Shown piece after piece: positions 31,922-44,250 of a DNA stretch of 64,000 nucleotides. The position numbers were made by a program, and so were the translations under genes. The stretch lies in the NCBI RefSeq assembly GCF_000499845.2, contig NC_023750.2, forward strand, positions 9,197,845-9,261,844. The letters run 5' to 3'. The notes under the pieces are model-generated. The model was not told the DNA's origin. It searched no databases and was given only the letters and a program-made list of their open reading frames with translations. Numbering within the stretch: position 1 is the stretch's first letter; each line of letters begins with the position of its first letter. Source of the stretch: Phaseolus vulgaris. Taxonomy: Eukaryota > Streptophyta > Magnoliopsida > Fabales > Fabaceae.

Positions 31922-34619
31922 CTAGTAGAATCCAAAGGGTTCTGGCAGGGATTCAAATCCATTGTCAAAGATAGCTCCTTCATCACACTTTCCATCAACA
32001 CTATGCAGCCAGTTTGTGTTGTTCAAATCTTCTTTAAGCAATACTGAATCATAAGGATACACATCTACCACTGCATTCAATTTTCCCAAGTACTGTTTTT
32101 GCCTTTCACCTTTCTCTCTTCCATTTTTCCTGTTAGTGTTGTTTCCATTGTTTCTGCTTTGGAGGCTTCCGTTGATGTTCATTGACGATGCAACACTCAA
32201 ACCTCGAGTGTGGTGTGTCTTGGGAGTTGAAGTTCGAACACTCTGAGGGTAGAGTGTGGCACTTGAAAGTGAACGAAGAGTTCCTGACCCGTTCCTCACA
32301 TCCTAAATGAAAAGGGTTCATTTTCATTGCACCATTATGACACAAGATCTTTAAGGAGTAAATTGTGATTGCAGAAATGGACTTACCATGTGTCTGATAG
32401 CCATATCCAATGATTTCTTTGAGATGGTCCTTCCCAGACCATTGTTGTCTGAGGCTGTAGTCGAAGACTTCACAGATTTCCTAGCAACTAGCTCAGAGGC
32501 ATCACCGGCATTTCCATGGACACGGGTTTTTGATGTGTACTCAGAGAGCCTCCCCCTGTTGGCAATAGGAGATGGCTGTCTCCTTGACACGGTGACAACT
32601 GGGGTTTGCATTTCTGAGTTGGGCTTCAAAGGAAGAGTAGCAACAGCACCAGGACGAGACCTGCCTGCAGAAACAGGTCTATCAGAAGGCAATGTTGTTC
32701 TGAGGTTTGGTGGTGTTTCAAGAGAAAAATCAGGTGGCACGATTAGCTGGGGACGAGGAGTAGCAGAACTGCGTGCAACACGCGTGGCTGATGGTAATGG
32801 AGATGGCAGAGAATGGCGGCGAGAGGGAGTAGAGGGCCGCGAAGGAGACCTTGAAGTGGCAGATGGTGAATGCAAGTTGGCAGGAATGGATGGCCTTGGA
32901 GTTGAGCTTGGAGTGGAGGGTCTTGAGACTTGTGATGTTCTAGTTTTGTTGGTGTCAGTGGTAGAACTGGGAAATGAGCGTGGTAAAAGTGCTCTTGGGG
33001 GTGTTGGTGTTGTTGTTTGGCGTGAGGTTGGAGTGGAAGACCTTGCTGCAGATGGAGAGCGAGTTATGGGAGAGGATGGCCTTGTGTTATGGATGGAGGA
33101 GGATCTGTTTGGACTGCGAGTCACTGAACCACTTCTTGCTGGTCTTGAGTGAGAGTGAGTGTTGTTGTTCTCTGATTGTGAGGCAGAAAGCTGAAAGATA
33201 TGTAATGTTTTAAGAATTTATGCATAACAACAGAGTGAATTATTCTTTTATGCTGTGTTCATATAATATCAGAATACCAATTTGTTGTTATGGAAAGAAA
33301 CAAGATATAGAATTCAGAAGGAGCCAACTTTAGTTTCTTGTCTTCTCCTATAAATGTTTGTTGGAATGGTTATCCAAACAAGTATGAGTAATTATCAGAA
33401 AAGATGCATCGTCTAGCTCTTCTGAGAGGTTGAGTATGCTTGAGTTTAATTTTTATGAGTTGAAAGCAAACATAAATTTAATGATAGCACATTGGAGTGC
33501 AGTTGAAGTTACTCAAAGGGACCGGTGAAAGGCATGTAAAGAAGCTGCACTAAGTAATAAGCATGGCATTAACAAAAAGCCAATACTTCTTCACTTAAGC
33601 TTGACAACTAATATATCTTGCTGCAATTACTTCATCTTATTGATAAAGCACTAATAAACTTGTAAGCAAAAAAAAGGTCTAAAATAATTGAGCATCACAG
33701 TGCTTATGCCTATGCTGGAGCATACCGTTGAGGCATGACTGTATGACATTGGTCGACCCAAACTGCTTCTTGGAGGCACCAAAGTTGGTTGGGATAAACC
33801 TTCTGATGATGGTAAATGAGGGGTCTCCGGGGGAGTAAGGAGCCTACAACACACAATAGCAGTGGTTAAAAATCGAGTATCACAAATGCATGTGCCAACA
33901 TTGGGAACTATTTGAAGCTGCAGTCTGTCATTTCAAAAGGTGAGGAAACATGAAGCCAACCACAGAAACAGATCAAACAATATATGTATGAGTTGACATG
34001 ACATTGAAAGTGTGTGTTGCATCAGTTTGTTTTACTAATGCGTGTAGCAAGATTCAGGGCAATTGGGAGTCATGCTTTGGCTTTTGTATGCTTTTGATTA
34101 TTGATCTATGGCATTGAAATTGAATTGCAACTCACAACAATTACAATGGTAACATAGAGCCAAAAACATAGCTAGCTGAATACTCACATTATCCAGTGGA
34201 AGAATACAGTGTCTAGTATGATAAAAGGTGACAGAGAATGAAATGCAGTGTTACCAATCATAGTCATGCTTTCCTCCTTCGGTGGATGACAGTAGATCAT
34301 CAATCCCGATGGTGGCCAGTTTTGCTGATTCAAATGAAAGTTTCCCCGGTTTCCCTATCCAGAAACAATCAAAGAAGTGATTAATGACATTGAATTACAA
34401 AGTCACATTAGCAAAGTTGAGTTTATGATTGCAATAAACAAAAACATAATTAAGAAATGGAAGAGAAAACGTTGAGTGAATGAAGGAGGGTAGCAATATG
34501 AGGAGTTAGGTAGGACCTTGGGAAGAAATTGTGTAGGAGAAGGGACGGATGTTGGCAAAGCCATTGAAGCTGTGACCTCTGGTGTGATGATGGTGAGTGA
34601 CATTCCTGGTGTTGTTCAT
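31922..34619 (-). CDS. Ser/Pro/Thr/Arg-rich plant protein with conserved C-terminal block
   Basis: The minus-strand exons 34517-34619, 34255-34354, 33726-33843, 32387-33190 and 31922-32302 join in phase to 501 residues. The first part carries DDLLSSTEGGKHDYDW/LLTPPETP. The long middle is made of SP, RPSTPS and TPT repeats of low complexity and high basic charge, as in microtubule- or cytoskeleton-associated disordered proteins. The family core then reads LIVPPDFSLETPPNLRTTLP, RPVSAGRSRPGA, GRTISKKSLDMAIRHM, and the C terminus YDSVLLKEDLNNTNWLHS to LPEPFGFY. These blocks match a plant-specific family known only as proline-rich or mucin-like proteins; the molecular function is not established. 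The exon 1 donor (G/GTCCTA) is weak, and the N terminus is shorter than I recall for relatives, so exon 1 is the least certain part. Confidence 0.85.
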
Positions 34620-35512
34620 GATGCCAAGAACTCAAGATTGCATTTCATTGATCATGTCCTCAACACCAAACTCATATGTGTTGATATAATAGGGTATGAT
34701 GAGTTGTGCTGGTTGGAATGGATGGAGTGAGTGCATTGCAGTGTTGTAGATGGCAAGCAAAAGCATTCACTTGTTTGTACGTCAACACACAAAACAGAAA
34801 CAGAAACACAAAAACTGAGAGTGTGGGAGGGTACAATTCAATGCTCTAACTTAGTCATTCAGTTTCTTAACTTTTGTTTCATCACACTTTCATTCACTGC
34901 TTCTCCATTGGGTTGGATAGGGTGTGTCAGAAAATGTTGAATTACAAATCATAAAGCCATGGACATTGTCACGTGGTCACTTCCTACTGGCCCACGTGTC
35001 CACTTCATTCACTCATGGCAGCTTTGAAATGAGTTTGAGACAAACAAATGCCCCCATCGCACATGCTACCCTATCATTAAAGGGCTTCTTTTTGGAGTTT
35101 GTTTAGGACCTTATTCATTGCTCAAGAACCACACTCTTCAACATCTTCCACCCACCTTTTACAATTTTATGCTATTAGGTCTAGGTTTTTTTTTTCATTA
35201 TTACTATGTTTTCTTTTTTATTTCATTCTATTATTTTAAATAATTTTAGTTCAGTCACTTCTTAAAAAGAATAAGTATAAGTAATTATTTTCTTTAAATT
35301 TATGGGATGTAATTACTACTCTAAACAAATTACTTTGCATGATCGAGTCATATTTCTGAACATGTTCGATATAACAAATGTTATCTAGTATTTTTTTTAT
35401 ATTTTATTCATAATAGGTATAGATCTCTGTATTTTTTTTAAGGAGTTTTCTTTATATTTATTTGCATATGTTCGTTCAAATCTCTTATTGTATGTTGGGT
35501 GAAATCTCTTAT
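34620..35512. other. Promoter-side spacer of the Ser/Pro-rich gene
   Basis: This is the upstream region of the minus-strand gene. It contains CACGTGG-type words (34970-34995: TCACGTGGTCAC and CCCACGTGTCCAC), which match the G-box core CACGTG used by bZIP/bHLH factors. No coding segment was recognised. Confidence 0.5.
34970..34998. promoter_or_regulatory. Pair of G-box (CACGTG) motifs
   Basis: Two CACGTG palindromes occur within 30 bases, about 355 bases upstream of the predicted ATG of the Ser/Pro-rich gene. G-boxes are known light/ABA-responsive sites. Function here is inferred from sequence alone. Confidence 0.45.
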
Positions 35513-35973
35513 CACTACAAGAAAATCATGAGATAAAAACTAATTTTAGATAAAAAAACAATTAGTTGTTATAAAAACTAAATTAGAGACCATTGACTAA
35601 ACAAATTTTTGGTTTCTAAATTAATTTCTATTATTGTTAAATAGTTTCTAAATTGATATCTAATTAGCTATCAAAGTTTTAACTACCAATTATTTATATT
35701 CTAAATTTGGTAGCAAAAAAACTTGGTAGCTAATTAGATACCACTTTAGAAACCATTTAATAATAATAGAAACTAATTTAGAAACAAGAAAAGTCGATGT
35801 GGGATCTCCAACAAATTGATTTTACGAAGTGAACTTTAAGCCTAACTCAACCCCATAAAACCGGCTCATAGGGTTGAGGTTTGCACCCACTTATATACAA
35901 TGAAAAGCTCTAATCTCTAGTCGATGTGGGATCTCCAACAAATTGATTTTTATTTCATGATTTTCTTGTATTG
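35513..35973. mobile_element. Small non-autonomous CACTA-type element with nested duplication
   Basis: It begins CACTACAAGAAAATCATGA and ends TCATGATTTTCTTGTATTG, a terminal inverted repeat with one changed base near the end. The trinucleotide TAT flanks both sides, as expected for the 3-bp target duplication of CACTA transposons. The interior is made of degenerate ACTAATTTAGAAAC / GTTTCTAAATTAGT words in both orientations and has no coding capacity. Confidence 0.8.
35792..35960. repeat. Direct repeats of GATGTGGGATCTCC segment inside the CACTA element
   Basis: A 32-bp segment starting AGTCGATGTGGGATCTCCAA occurs at 35792-35823 and again at 35929-35960. Between the copies lies sequence with AACCCCATAAAACCGGCTC. 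This 137-bp unit interrupts the right part of the CACTA element and looks like a nested insertion flanked by, or a duplication of, a legume dispersed repeat. A related diverged segment is at 42421-42690. Confidence 0.75.
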
Positions 35974-36984
35974 TATGTCTGTTTGATTTTTTTTTTCTTT
36001 TATTTTTGTTTTTCCATGTGATTCATATGATTGATAGAGTTTTGTGTGGGTTTGAGATGTCAAGTTTCACACTAATAATTAACATAAGTTTTATAAAAAA
36101 AATTGCATAATTTATCAATATATATATATATCATAAAATTAAAAATCATAATAATAAATTAAAAATAATTTGTAGTTTTAAAATTAAAGCATAACATATG
36201 ATACATAATGTGTTAAAAAGTTTTGTAGTACTCATTAGACATGATTCCACCTCTGTAGTGATGACATGAGTTACCTTTTTCCAACCATAGTTTCTTGAAG
36301 TCTAGTATTTGTTTATGTGAAGTGAAGGAGACTTTTAAGGCACTTCCAAGGCATTGTGTTATTATTATTGTCATTGTTTGGGTGTTAATTGATTACACCT
36401 TCTCTCAACCATTCAAACATTATTACATGATCATGCTAATAAAATTGGTTTTAGTTCCACACAAAATTTAACTTTAAATTATGGTGATGGTTTTTTTTTT
36501 TATTGATATTGTATGCCAAAGTTTAAAATTTAGATTAACTGAATTATATAATAATCTTAAAAATTTCTGTATAGAAATATATATTTAATTTGATAAATGA
36601 ATTACCACTGGAAATTTAAATCGAATTAAAGTTACTTAAATTTATTAGAATGAAAAAAAAATAATTATAAGAGAAAGTTATATGATCAATATTAAAAAAA
36701 AATGCAAGAAAATAAAAAAAATCTAAAAAATTGTCTTATTTAAGAAGAAAAACATAATCTATATATAGTATACAAATTAACTAGACTGAAATTCCAACAT
36801 ACTGGTCAATTTTGTTCAGATAATATAAAAAAAATAAAGTATACGAATAATTTTTTAGTATATATGTAAATGAAAAAAAAATATTGAAAAAAAGTAACGG
36901 ATGAGAGGTGGGTGTTTTGTTATGGCTAATTAGTAGTAAGTATTAGTTATAATACTTAAATAAAGATTTTTTTTTCAAAATATA

Positions 36985-37364
36985 TATTACAAGAAAATCA
37001 TTAAATAGAAACAAACTTTTGCAAACCACAAAAATATATTTTAGTGGTTACATTGATTAAATTAGAGATCATTTTAGAGACTATTTTTTTGGTTCTAAAT
37101 TAGTTTTTATTATTATAAATAATTTCTAAATTGGTATCTAATTAATTAGCTATTAAGATTTTTGCTACCAAATCTAGAATATTGGTAGTTAAAACTTTGG
37201 TTGCTAATTAAATACCAATTTAGAAACCATTTAACAATAATAGAAACTAATTTAGAAACCAATTTTCTTTTAGTTTCGAAAATGGTTTCTAATTTAATTA
37301 ATATAACAACTCATTATTTTTTGTTTCTAAAATTGATTTCTATTTCATGTTTTTTTTAGTAGTG
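36985..37364. mobile_element. Diverged non-autonomous CACTA-type element
   Basis: The left end TATTACAAGAAAATCATTAAATAG and right end CTATTTCATG..TTTAGTAGTG are eroded forms of the ends seen at 35513 and 51437. Interior words (TAATTTAGAAACCA, TGGTATCTAATTA) are shared. The target duplication could not be verified. Confidence 0.65.
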
Positions 37365-38279
37365 TTATATATATATATATGTGGTTTCCAATTAAATAAT
37401 GCAAATTTTCAAGGTAGAGAAATTTTTTCTTTAAAACTTATATATTTCTTTGTTGGCATAAAAGGTGTTGGGATAACACCATCAAGCTTCAATGGCTGAA
37501 GTTAAGGTGGAGAAAAGCAAGTATGGAAGATAGCACATGGTAGTAAGGTGATAATGGAACAAGAATCTAAGACCTTTGAAAGTGAAGTTATGTGTGTATA
37601 CTTGGAACCTAGTCCCCTTTGAACTTAGATACAATTCCATGGATTCATACCAAAAAATCAACAATAATTCAAATGGTAGTGTTGTGTCTAAAGAGAGAAA
37701 GGAAATCTAGATTCTTTGGAAAAATAACTTCCAACCAGATTTAGACATCGATTTCATCAAACATTCAACCCAAATGTCAAATCACTCTTTGGAATAAAAA
37801 TCATTATACTTCATTTTAATTTAAAACATGTGATAAATAGAAACCAACAATGATTACCACGTATCCAAATGTCATTTGGGGCATTTCAATACTTAGATTA
37901 CAAGAGATATAAAAAATATTAGTGTTTTGGTATCCACCATAGATATAAAATAGTATTTTTGTTGGATATTTCATATGAAAAACTTATAATATATCAGTTG
38001 AGTTAAGGTTCAAGATCCTACATCAATATAAAATATAGATAATTTGATTTTATATATTTATAAATTTTATATAAATTTATGAAATTAAAATTACTTATAA
38101 AGATATTAAATTATCTAAATTTATGTTTTACAACGCTTATTTTTTAATATTTTATTTTATTTATACTAATATTTTCTGATATAATTTTATTTAAATTGTA
38201 TTTAAGATAAAATAGAGATATCACTTTCCATCAATAAACTTATCTAAAGTAAAACATTGATATATAATTAAAAAGTGTA

Positions 38280-38842
38280 TTGACTAGGGTGAGAAGCCGA
38301 AAGACCGTCAAAATATTGAAAGCTAAAATAATATAAATAATAGAATAAAAGATCACTCTATCAAAATTCAATAAATAAGTCCAAAATACTAAAATATATT
38401 TAGTAGCTGCAAGGTGTGAAAAGTAAAAGCTTAATCAATTTAAAGTCCAACAACAACCACTATAAATAGGCGATCTGCATAATATGTAAGGGGGAGTGAT
38501 TTTATCTGATAATCAAACAAAGTGATTCTGATTTTATCATCGGAGCCCATTGCCATACACACACCTACCCGAAAGTGATCTTGGACCTAGAAGCCGAGAG
38601 TTGAACCAGATCCAATAGCTGAGTGATGGTCCACATCTAGTAGCTGAGAACAAGTCCAAGTTCATATAATAGAGTACAAGCTAGTTGATTCGGTAATTAA
38701 AAGCCCAAGTCAACAACAAGAAATCGAGAAGTCGAGAAGAGAAAAAGTTAATTGTTTCTAAACCTTATACGAATAAAAAGGTTTTCTTTATTATGTTATA
38801 GGTGTTATTGCCTATTCGTTAAATCGTTGAAATCGAACACAA
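38280..38842. repeat. Candidate LTR (gypsy/Ogre-like)
   Basis: This contains CACTATAAATAGGCGATCTGC (about 38459), which looks like a TATA box, followed 60-100 bases later by ATCATCGGAGCCCATTGCC and ACACACACCTACCCGAAAG. From memory these resemble the transcribed part of Ogre-type LTRs. The borders TG (38281) and ACA (about 38842) are guesses, and no internal element is attached, so it would be a solo LTR. Confidence 0.4.
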
Positions 38843-39264
38843 AAAATAGAACATTTTAAAAATGGAAAAGATAACGTAAACTATTAAAATGTATGATTAA
38901 AAATGTTTTAAAGATATATTTATTTACATAGTTGTGTAAAGCTTGTAGTTATAACCAAACTTCTTGGGCATGTTTCTTCATCTAATTAAACTACTTAGCC
39001 TTGAGTGAAGTTTAAGCAGGTTAGAAACCGATGATATTCCTAATTGTGATTGTAAAATTATCAAATTTATTACTTGAGTATTTTGATTATGAAACTTAAA
39101 AACTTTTTTCGAATATGTTTAGGCGATTAATGATTTTGATTAAGTATCTATTCGTTACCCTATAATCAAATAATAATATATGTGATAAATTAAACTCTAC
39201 AATACGCATTGAATTATTTTATTCAGTGAAATAAATCATTTTGATAAATTAAAATAATTGTTTA

Positions 39265-39670
39265 ATGTTTGACACGGACACTAATACAACATGGACACAG
39301 ATATACATATAATATCTAAAATGTAGGACACAGGGACACGAATCTATATATTATATAATTATGAATTATATAAATTGACAATAAATATTTATGTGCATAA
39401 ATATGTTCCAGATTATTTTTTGAAGCAGAAAAATATTTTTTTATGACTGGTTCAAAAGAATTTGTTTCTTAATTTTATAATCATAATAAAAATTTATACA
39501 ATAAGTTTGGGTTTTTAGAAAATTAATGTATTTTTTCTTTTTAAAATTGTGTTAGAAACGTACTAGAATTGTCAGAAATCCAACAAATACTTTTTGAATT
39601 GAACACTTCACGGATACTTATCTTATAAGTGTTATACGAGTATCGTGTCCAATACGACGCCATTTAAAAG
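39265..39670. repeat. GACAC-bordered dispersed repeat (candidate)
   Basis: The left part has TTTGACACGGACACTAATAC and the right part TATACGAGTATCGTGTCCAATAC, giving a loose inverted arrangement of GGACAC words around 400 bp of AT-rich sequence. From memory such GACAC-type repeats are widespread in legumes. Borders are uncertain. Confidence 0.4.
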
Positions 39671-40291
39671 GAGTGTCTTAGGTTTCGTTTGTAGCAGTGA
39701 TAATTTGGTTTTGACCTTGTAGTGTGATATGGTTACATGAAGGTGTTATTAAAAAGGAAAATAAGAAAGAATTGGGTCGAATATCCAAGAAGATGGTGGC
39801 ACACAAAATGTAAAAATGTCAAACACTTTATTTCTTAGGAACTTTTTAGGTGTCGTGTCCCTCTATATTCTCCACCCTCATTGGCATAGAGTGAATCCGT
39901 TACCCACTAGTGATATAAATCTCCACTATTTTTATCCTAAACCAATGTCAAAGCTTCCAAATACAGCACTAATATTCCAATACCAAGTTTAGTTGGTTGT
40001 TGAAGACGATACCAAAAAGAAGAAAAGGACTTTTGTATTGCTTCTTCTTCTCAATATATATATAAACCTTGGAGATATGAAAGTTGAAGACATTCATTCC
40101 TCAACTATGGTGGGTCCTAGGAACCCAACACCTCTCACATTTTACCTTTCCCTCTCCACCATGCATGCTCAACAACATTTTTGCTCTCTGACGCCAACCC
40201 CACCCAATCAAATGGAAACATATATTAGTGTGAACTTGCTGCAGCATATGCATAATGCATGCATAATATTTTTCTACATCTTTCTCCTTTC

Positions 40292-40299
40292 TATATAAA
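40292..40299 (+). promoter_or_regulatory. TATA box of the first acid phosphatase gene
   Basis: TATATAAA sits in a local GC-neutral context and is followed by a leader with TTCTTTTTCTTTTTC pyrimidine tracts. A probable 5' UTR intron runs from GTGTGACT (about 40408, after GACTCAG) to GTTGCAG (40997), 38 bases before the ATG. Inferred without transcript data. Confidence 0.5.
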
Positions 40300-41035
40300 T
40301 ACCTAATACAGGTTTATCTTTTCTTCATACTCTGCAATTGCAAGAATCTTTACTTCTTTTTCTTTTTCTTTTTCTCATCACTCTCAGTGCCTTCCTTTTG
40401 ACTCAGGTGTGACTAATATTTGGCCACACACATATCCATCCATTCTATTTTCAGCTCATTCTTTACTTTATTTCTTTACCTCCAATGCTACCAATATCTG
40501 TTATTGCTTTCTTCAACTTCAATTATTATTACTACTATTATATATTATTTCCTTGTGAAGTAGATCCATGATGTTCCTTGCACTTGTTCTACAACCTATA
40601 ACAAGGGGTCACATTGCATCTATGTGCATGTATTTATGTGTGTATCATCTTGCACTTCTCCCCTTCATCTAATGTTGGAATACTGACACACCTGTTCTAT
40701 GCCTAGACAAATTCCCCCTCCCAACATCAAAGAATCTAATTTTATTTCCTCGAGATATGGTCATGTTTGGTGAATTGACATGGCATATATTCTCTTCTAA
40801 AAGATAATCTCATTTTTGAGTAATTAGTTATTTTGAAGTATTATAAAAAAAGAAACTTCTCTCTCTCTATATATATATATGGTATTGGTGGTGCTTCTGA
40901 TGCAAGCCATGATAGTGAATAATATTATCTTGTGAGGGCACAAGTGGTGTTTGATTTTGTAGTGGAAAAACTGAGAAGAATGTGGTGAATGTTGCAGGTA
41001 TAGTGACTGAGGAAAAAGCGCAGTGAGGTGGGTGA

Positions 41036-42135
41036 ATGGCTGAGAGAGCAGTGAGAGAGTTGTTGAGGGTGGTGATGGTGTTGATGTTACTGATGTTGGC
41101 ACCAAAGACAAAGGCAATGAGCAGCAGAAGGGGCCAAAAAAGGGGTAAAGATGAGTCATCTGGGTCTGGTGAAGGGGATGCAATGAGCTTTTGTTTGAGT
41201 TGGAGATTGGCAGTGGAGGCAAACAATGTGGTTGCATGGCCAACAGTGCCACCTCAGTGTTCCCGATATGTGGAGACTTACATGATGAATGGACAGTACG
41301 AACGGGACCTGGATTTGATAGTGGAGGAAATATTGGGATATGTCAACCAAACATTGCTCCCTCCAGATGCCATGGATGCTTGGATTTTGGATGTTGATGA
41401 CACTTGCATCTCCAACATCTACTATTACAAAAGCAAGAACTATGGGTATGCATAGTAATTCTTCTATTAATTTGATTCAAATTTGTGTTTGTACTTGTAT
41501 TTGCTTCTCTGCTTAGACTTCCATCACAACTTTTGTTTTCTTTTTCCAACATTGGTCTATGAAACCAGATTATTTCCTTCAGTCTTAACTTTGTGATTAA
41601 CCACCCATCATGAAAGCATGAATTTTTATTAATTCAAGGCTAGTAAAACAAAAGTTGGTCTATGTGCAGGTGTGATCCATATGACCCATCTGCCTTTAGG
41701 AAGTGGGCCAAGATAGGAGGGTGCCCTGCAATTCCTTCTGTACTAAGGTTATTTAGCATTTTAGTAGACAAAGGGTTCAAAGTATTTTTACTCACTGGAA
41801 GAGATGAAGAGACTCTTGGTGAAGTTACCAAGAACAACTTGCACAATCAAGGATTTATTGGCTATGAACGGCTTGTTTTGAGGTAAGATAATTGAATTAC
41901 ATGCATTGAAAATTGAAATGTTGAGACTAACTGAGAAGCATGTGGAACAAATTGCAGGAATGCAGCATACAAAGGGAAAAGTGCAATGAAATACAAATCT
42001 GATGTGAGAAAGCAGTTAGAAGAGGAAGGTTACAGGATATGGGGGAATGTGGGAGACCAGTGGAGTGATATTAAGGGAGATTATTTGGGGAACAGAACTT
42101 TCAAGCTACCAAATCCCATGTACTTTGTTCCCTAA
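41036..42135 (+). CDS. HAD-type (class IIIB) acid phosphatase / vegetative storage protein-like, copy 1
   Basis: This is a secreted or vacuolar phosphomonoesterase of the plant acid phosphatase/VSP family. Exons 41036-41445, 41670-41882 and 41958-42135 join in phase to 266 residues, the usual length. An N-terminal hydrophobic signal (about residues 8-22) is followed by a basic Gly/Lys/Ser linker, then SFCLSWRLAVEANNV. The active-site motif I is DAWILDVDDTCIS, with nucleophile Asp119 and Asp121. Motif II is FLLTGRDE (Thr). The Lys block is SAMKYKSDVR. The acidic motif is WGNVGDQWSDI near the C terminus, and the protein ends LPNPMYFVP. Nucleophile and other catalytic residues are all present, so unlike soybean VSPs, which lost the nucleophile, it is probably an active enzyme. 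A paralogue with the same intron phases lies at 57158-60251. Confidence 0.95.
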
Positions 42136-42420
42136 TCTTATCATAGTTAGTTTTTACATATGTGAAAATTTAGAGACATTATGGGAAAGATGTGTAAGAG
42201 CACCCTCTTTGTTCATGTTTGTGATTACATCAAGTCTTATGTATCAATTAATAATTAATATCTATGGAACAAAGTGTTTATTATTCTTTTCTAGTTTTTC
42301 ACATTTATCTTTCATATCCACCAATGAGAATTCATATGCTTTCAGCTGGTGAATGGTGAATGAGATAGTTTCACAACTATTTGCTTCAACATCTCCATCA
42401 ACAACAACAGACTACACTTT

Positions 42421-42690
42421 ACACATCGATTAGAAATGATTTTACGGGATTTAGAAATGATTTCATGGGATTGAGTTATTTTACACGTAGATCCACATCG
42501 ATTAGAAATGATTTTATGGGATTGAGTTAGACTTAAATTTTTTTTAATATAGTATAAAAGTCATTTCAAACTTATTCTAGCAAGTTTTTTTTTTAACTTA
42601 TCAGGTCACTCGTTATCGGACTGACCTCGTCAAATAAACCGGTTTATAAAGTTGAGTTAAACTTAAAATATATAACTATTGTTCAAGATA
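42421..42690. repeat. Partly duplicated dispersed repeat downstream of acid phosphatase 1
   Basis: CACATCGATTAGAAATGATTT..GGGATTGAGTTA occurs at 42423 and again at 42494, with a third partial unit between. Read on the other strand it gives TAACTCAATCCCATAAAA and ATCGATGTGGA words, a diverged relative of the 137-bp segment at 35792-35960. Confidence 0.6.
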
Positions 42691-42699
42691 AATATACTT

Positions 42700-44000
42700 A
42701 GCAGTCCTTAACAACAAACCTTAATGGAGTTTCCTCTGCACCACTTCCACCTACTTCTTCTATCTTGCATCACCTCTCAGTTAGACATAACACAGTGTTA
42801 ACACTCCATGAGAAGTGAAACATGTCATCTTTATCCAGAACCAAACTGCAATTAATAATTTCTTTTGATGTCTATGATATAGAAAGAAAAGAGAATATAT
42901 ATAATAGTATATAATACAAATTATATTTAAATGACTAATTTTTACCTAACATTATGTATACTTTTCAACAATTGACTTTTAATTTAATTTTTTTATAATT
43001 TACGAAAATTATTAAAAAGTATAATTTTTACTAAATTATATTTTATTTTTATAACTACTTTTATACTATAAATATATATAATATTTAAAAATATGATTAA
43101 TATTTTAAAAAATATTTAATTAATTATCGTTTATTTTTAATATTATAATAAATAATATAATTTAAATTTTTGTGTCACAATAATTATAAACATAAATCCA
43201 TATAGCATAATATACCAAATAAAAACCTATGATATATATTGTGATGTAAATTATTATTAACAAAATCATATAAAATTTTATTTAATTTATATAGTTACTT
43301 TTATTGAAATAATAAATAAGCTGTATGGATTTTGTAAAATTAATATTTTAAATAATAATAAAAATTTATGCTTTAATCATCATTACAATTTACATTTATA
43401 TGTGAATATTTTATATATAAAGAAAAAGGGAGAATTTGTTTTTTTCTATTTTATTGAACCTGTTATAATGTCCAGAAAATTGACCTTATAAAATTACTCT
43501 TTTTTATAACTCTTCTTACATGCTAAATTTTAGTAATTAAATCGTTTAATATTTTAATATTAACTTAAAAGTAATGTAAATCACATTTTAGTGATAAATT
43601 ATAATTTTGTGTAATTACTTATATTTAAAAATATATATCATACGTTTAAATTGAATTTACTAAAAGAACTTTAAAACATTATACCATAAGAATTTATAAT
43701 GTTATTACATTATTTTACTTTTATCCAACTATGAAATGAACAGTTACTATCTACTCAAATAGTTAGAATATATAATTTCAAACTCAAATTTTTAATGAAT
43801 TTCAATATTTTTTTTAAATATAATCTTGTATTATATTTTAAATTGTTCTATGATAAGTTATAATTGTATTTTAAAAATATTTATGAAATATAAATTTAGA
43901 TTATAGAGAAAAAAAAAGGTTAAGAAACCAATTTTGAAAATATTTTTGACAAAGAGATTGAAGTGAATAGATCCCACAGTTCTAAGTTCTACAGAAAAAA
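42700..44000. other. AT-rich spacer
   Basis: This is very AT-rich DNA with many TATA/ATAATA runs and no coding segment or element recognised. Its right end (about 43980-44250) is the probable promoter and leader of the next gene. Confidence 0.6.
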
Positions 44001-44250
44001 AATAAGAAGGAGAAGGAGAAGCAAAGAACCCTTTACCTAAAGCCAACTTTTTCTATTCAATTCTCTTGTTGGTTCCTTCTTTCTTAGCATTAGCGTTACA
44101 TTCATTCCTCACAGATTCACAGTTATAATTTCTCTGTTACTCATTTTGTTCTTCAATTTCATTTGGCTATTTTTTTCTGTTTTGCTTTTACCATTTCGTT
44201 AATTTGATTCTTGCATTGCAGCTACCTGATCCTTCACCCTAAACCACCAG

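Larger units (their letters stand above)
37370..40290. other. Spacer with repeat remnants, no gene recognised
   Basis: The stretch is AT-rich, with a TA run near 37367-37382 and two candidate repeats listed separately (38280-38842 and 39265-39670). The 101-residue frame at 39993 has an implausible composition and no relatives that I recognise. Confidence 0.5.

Noticed and set aside
32388..33152. 254-codon plus-strand frame opposite the Ser/Pro-rich gene
   Set aside because: It is the reverse complement of the repeated Ser/Pro/Arg codons of the real minus-strand exon and has no domain of its own.
39993..40298. 101-codon frame upstream of acid phosphatase 1
   Set aside because: It ends in the TATA-box region of that gene and has no coherent composition or family.
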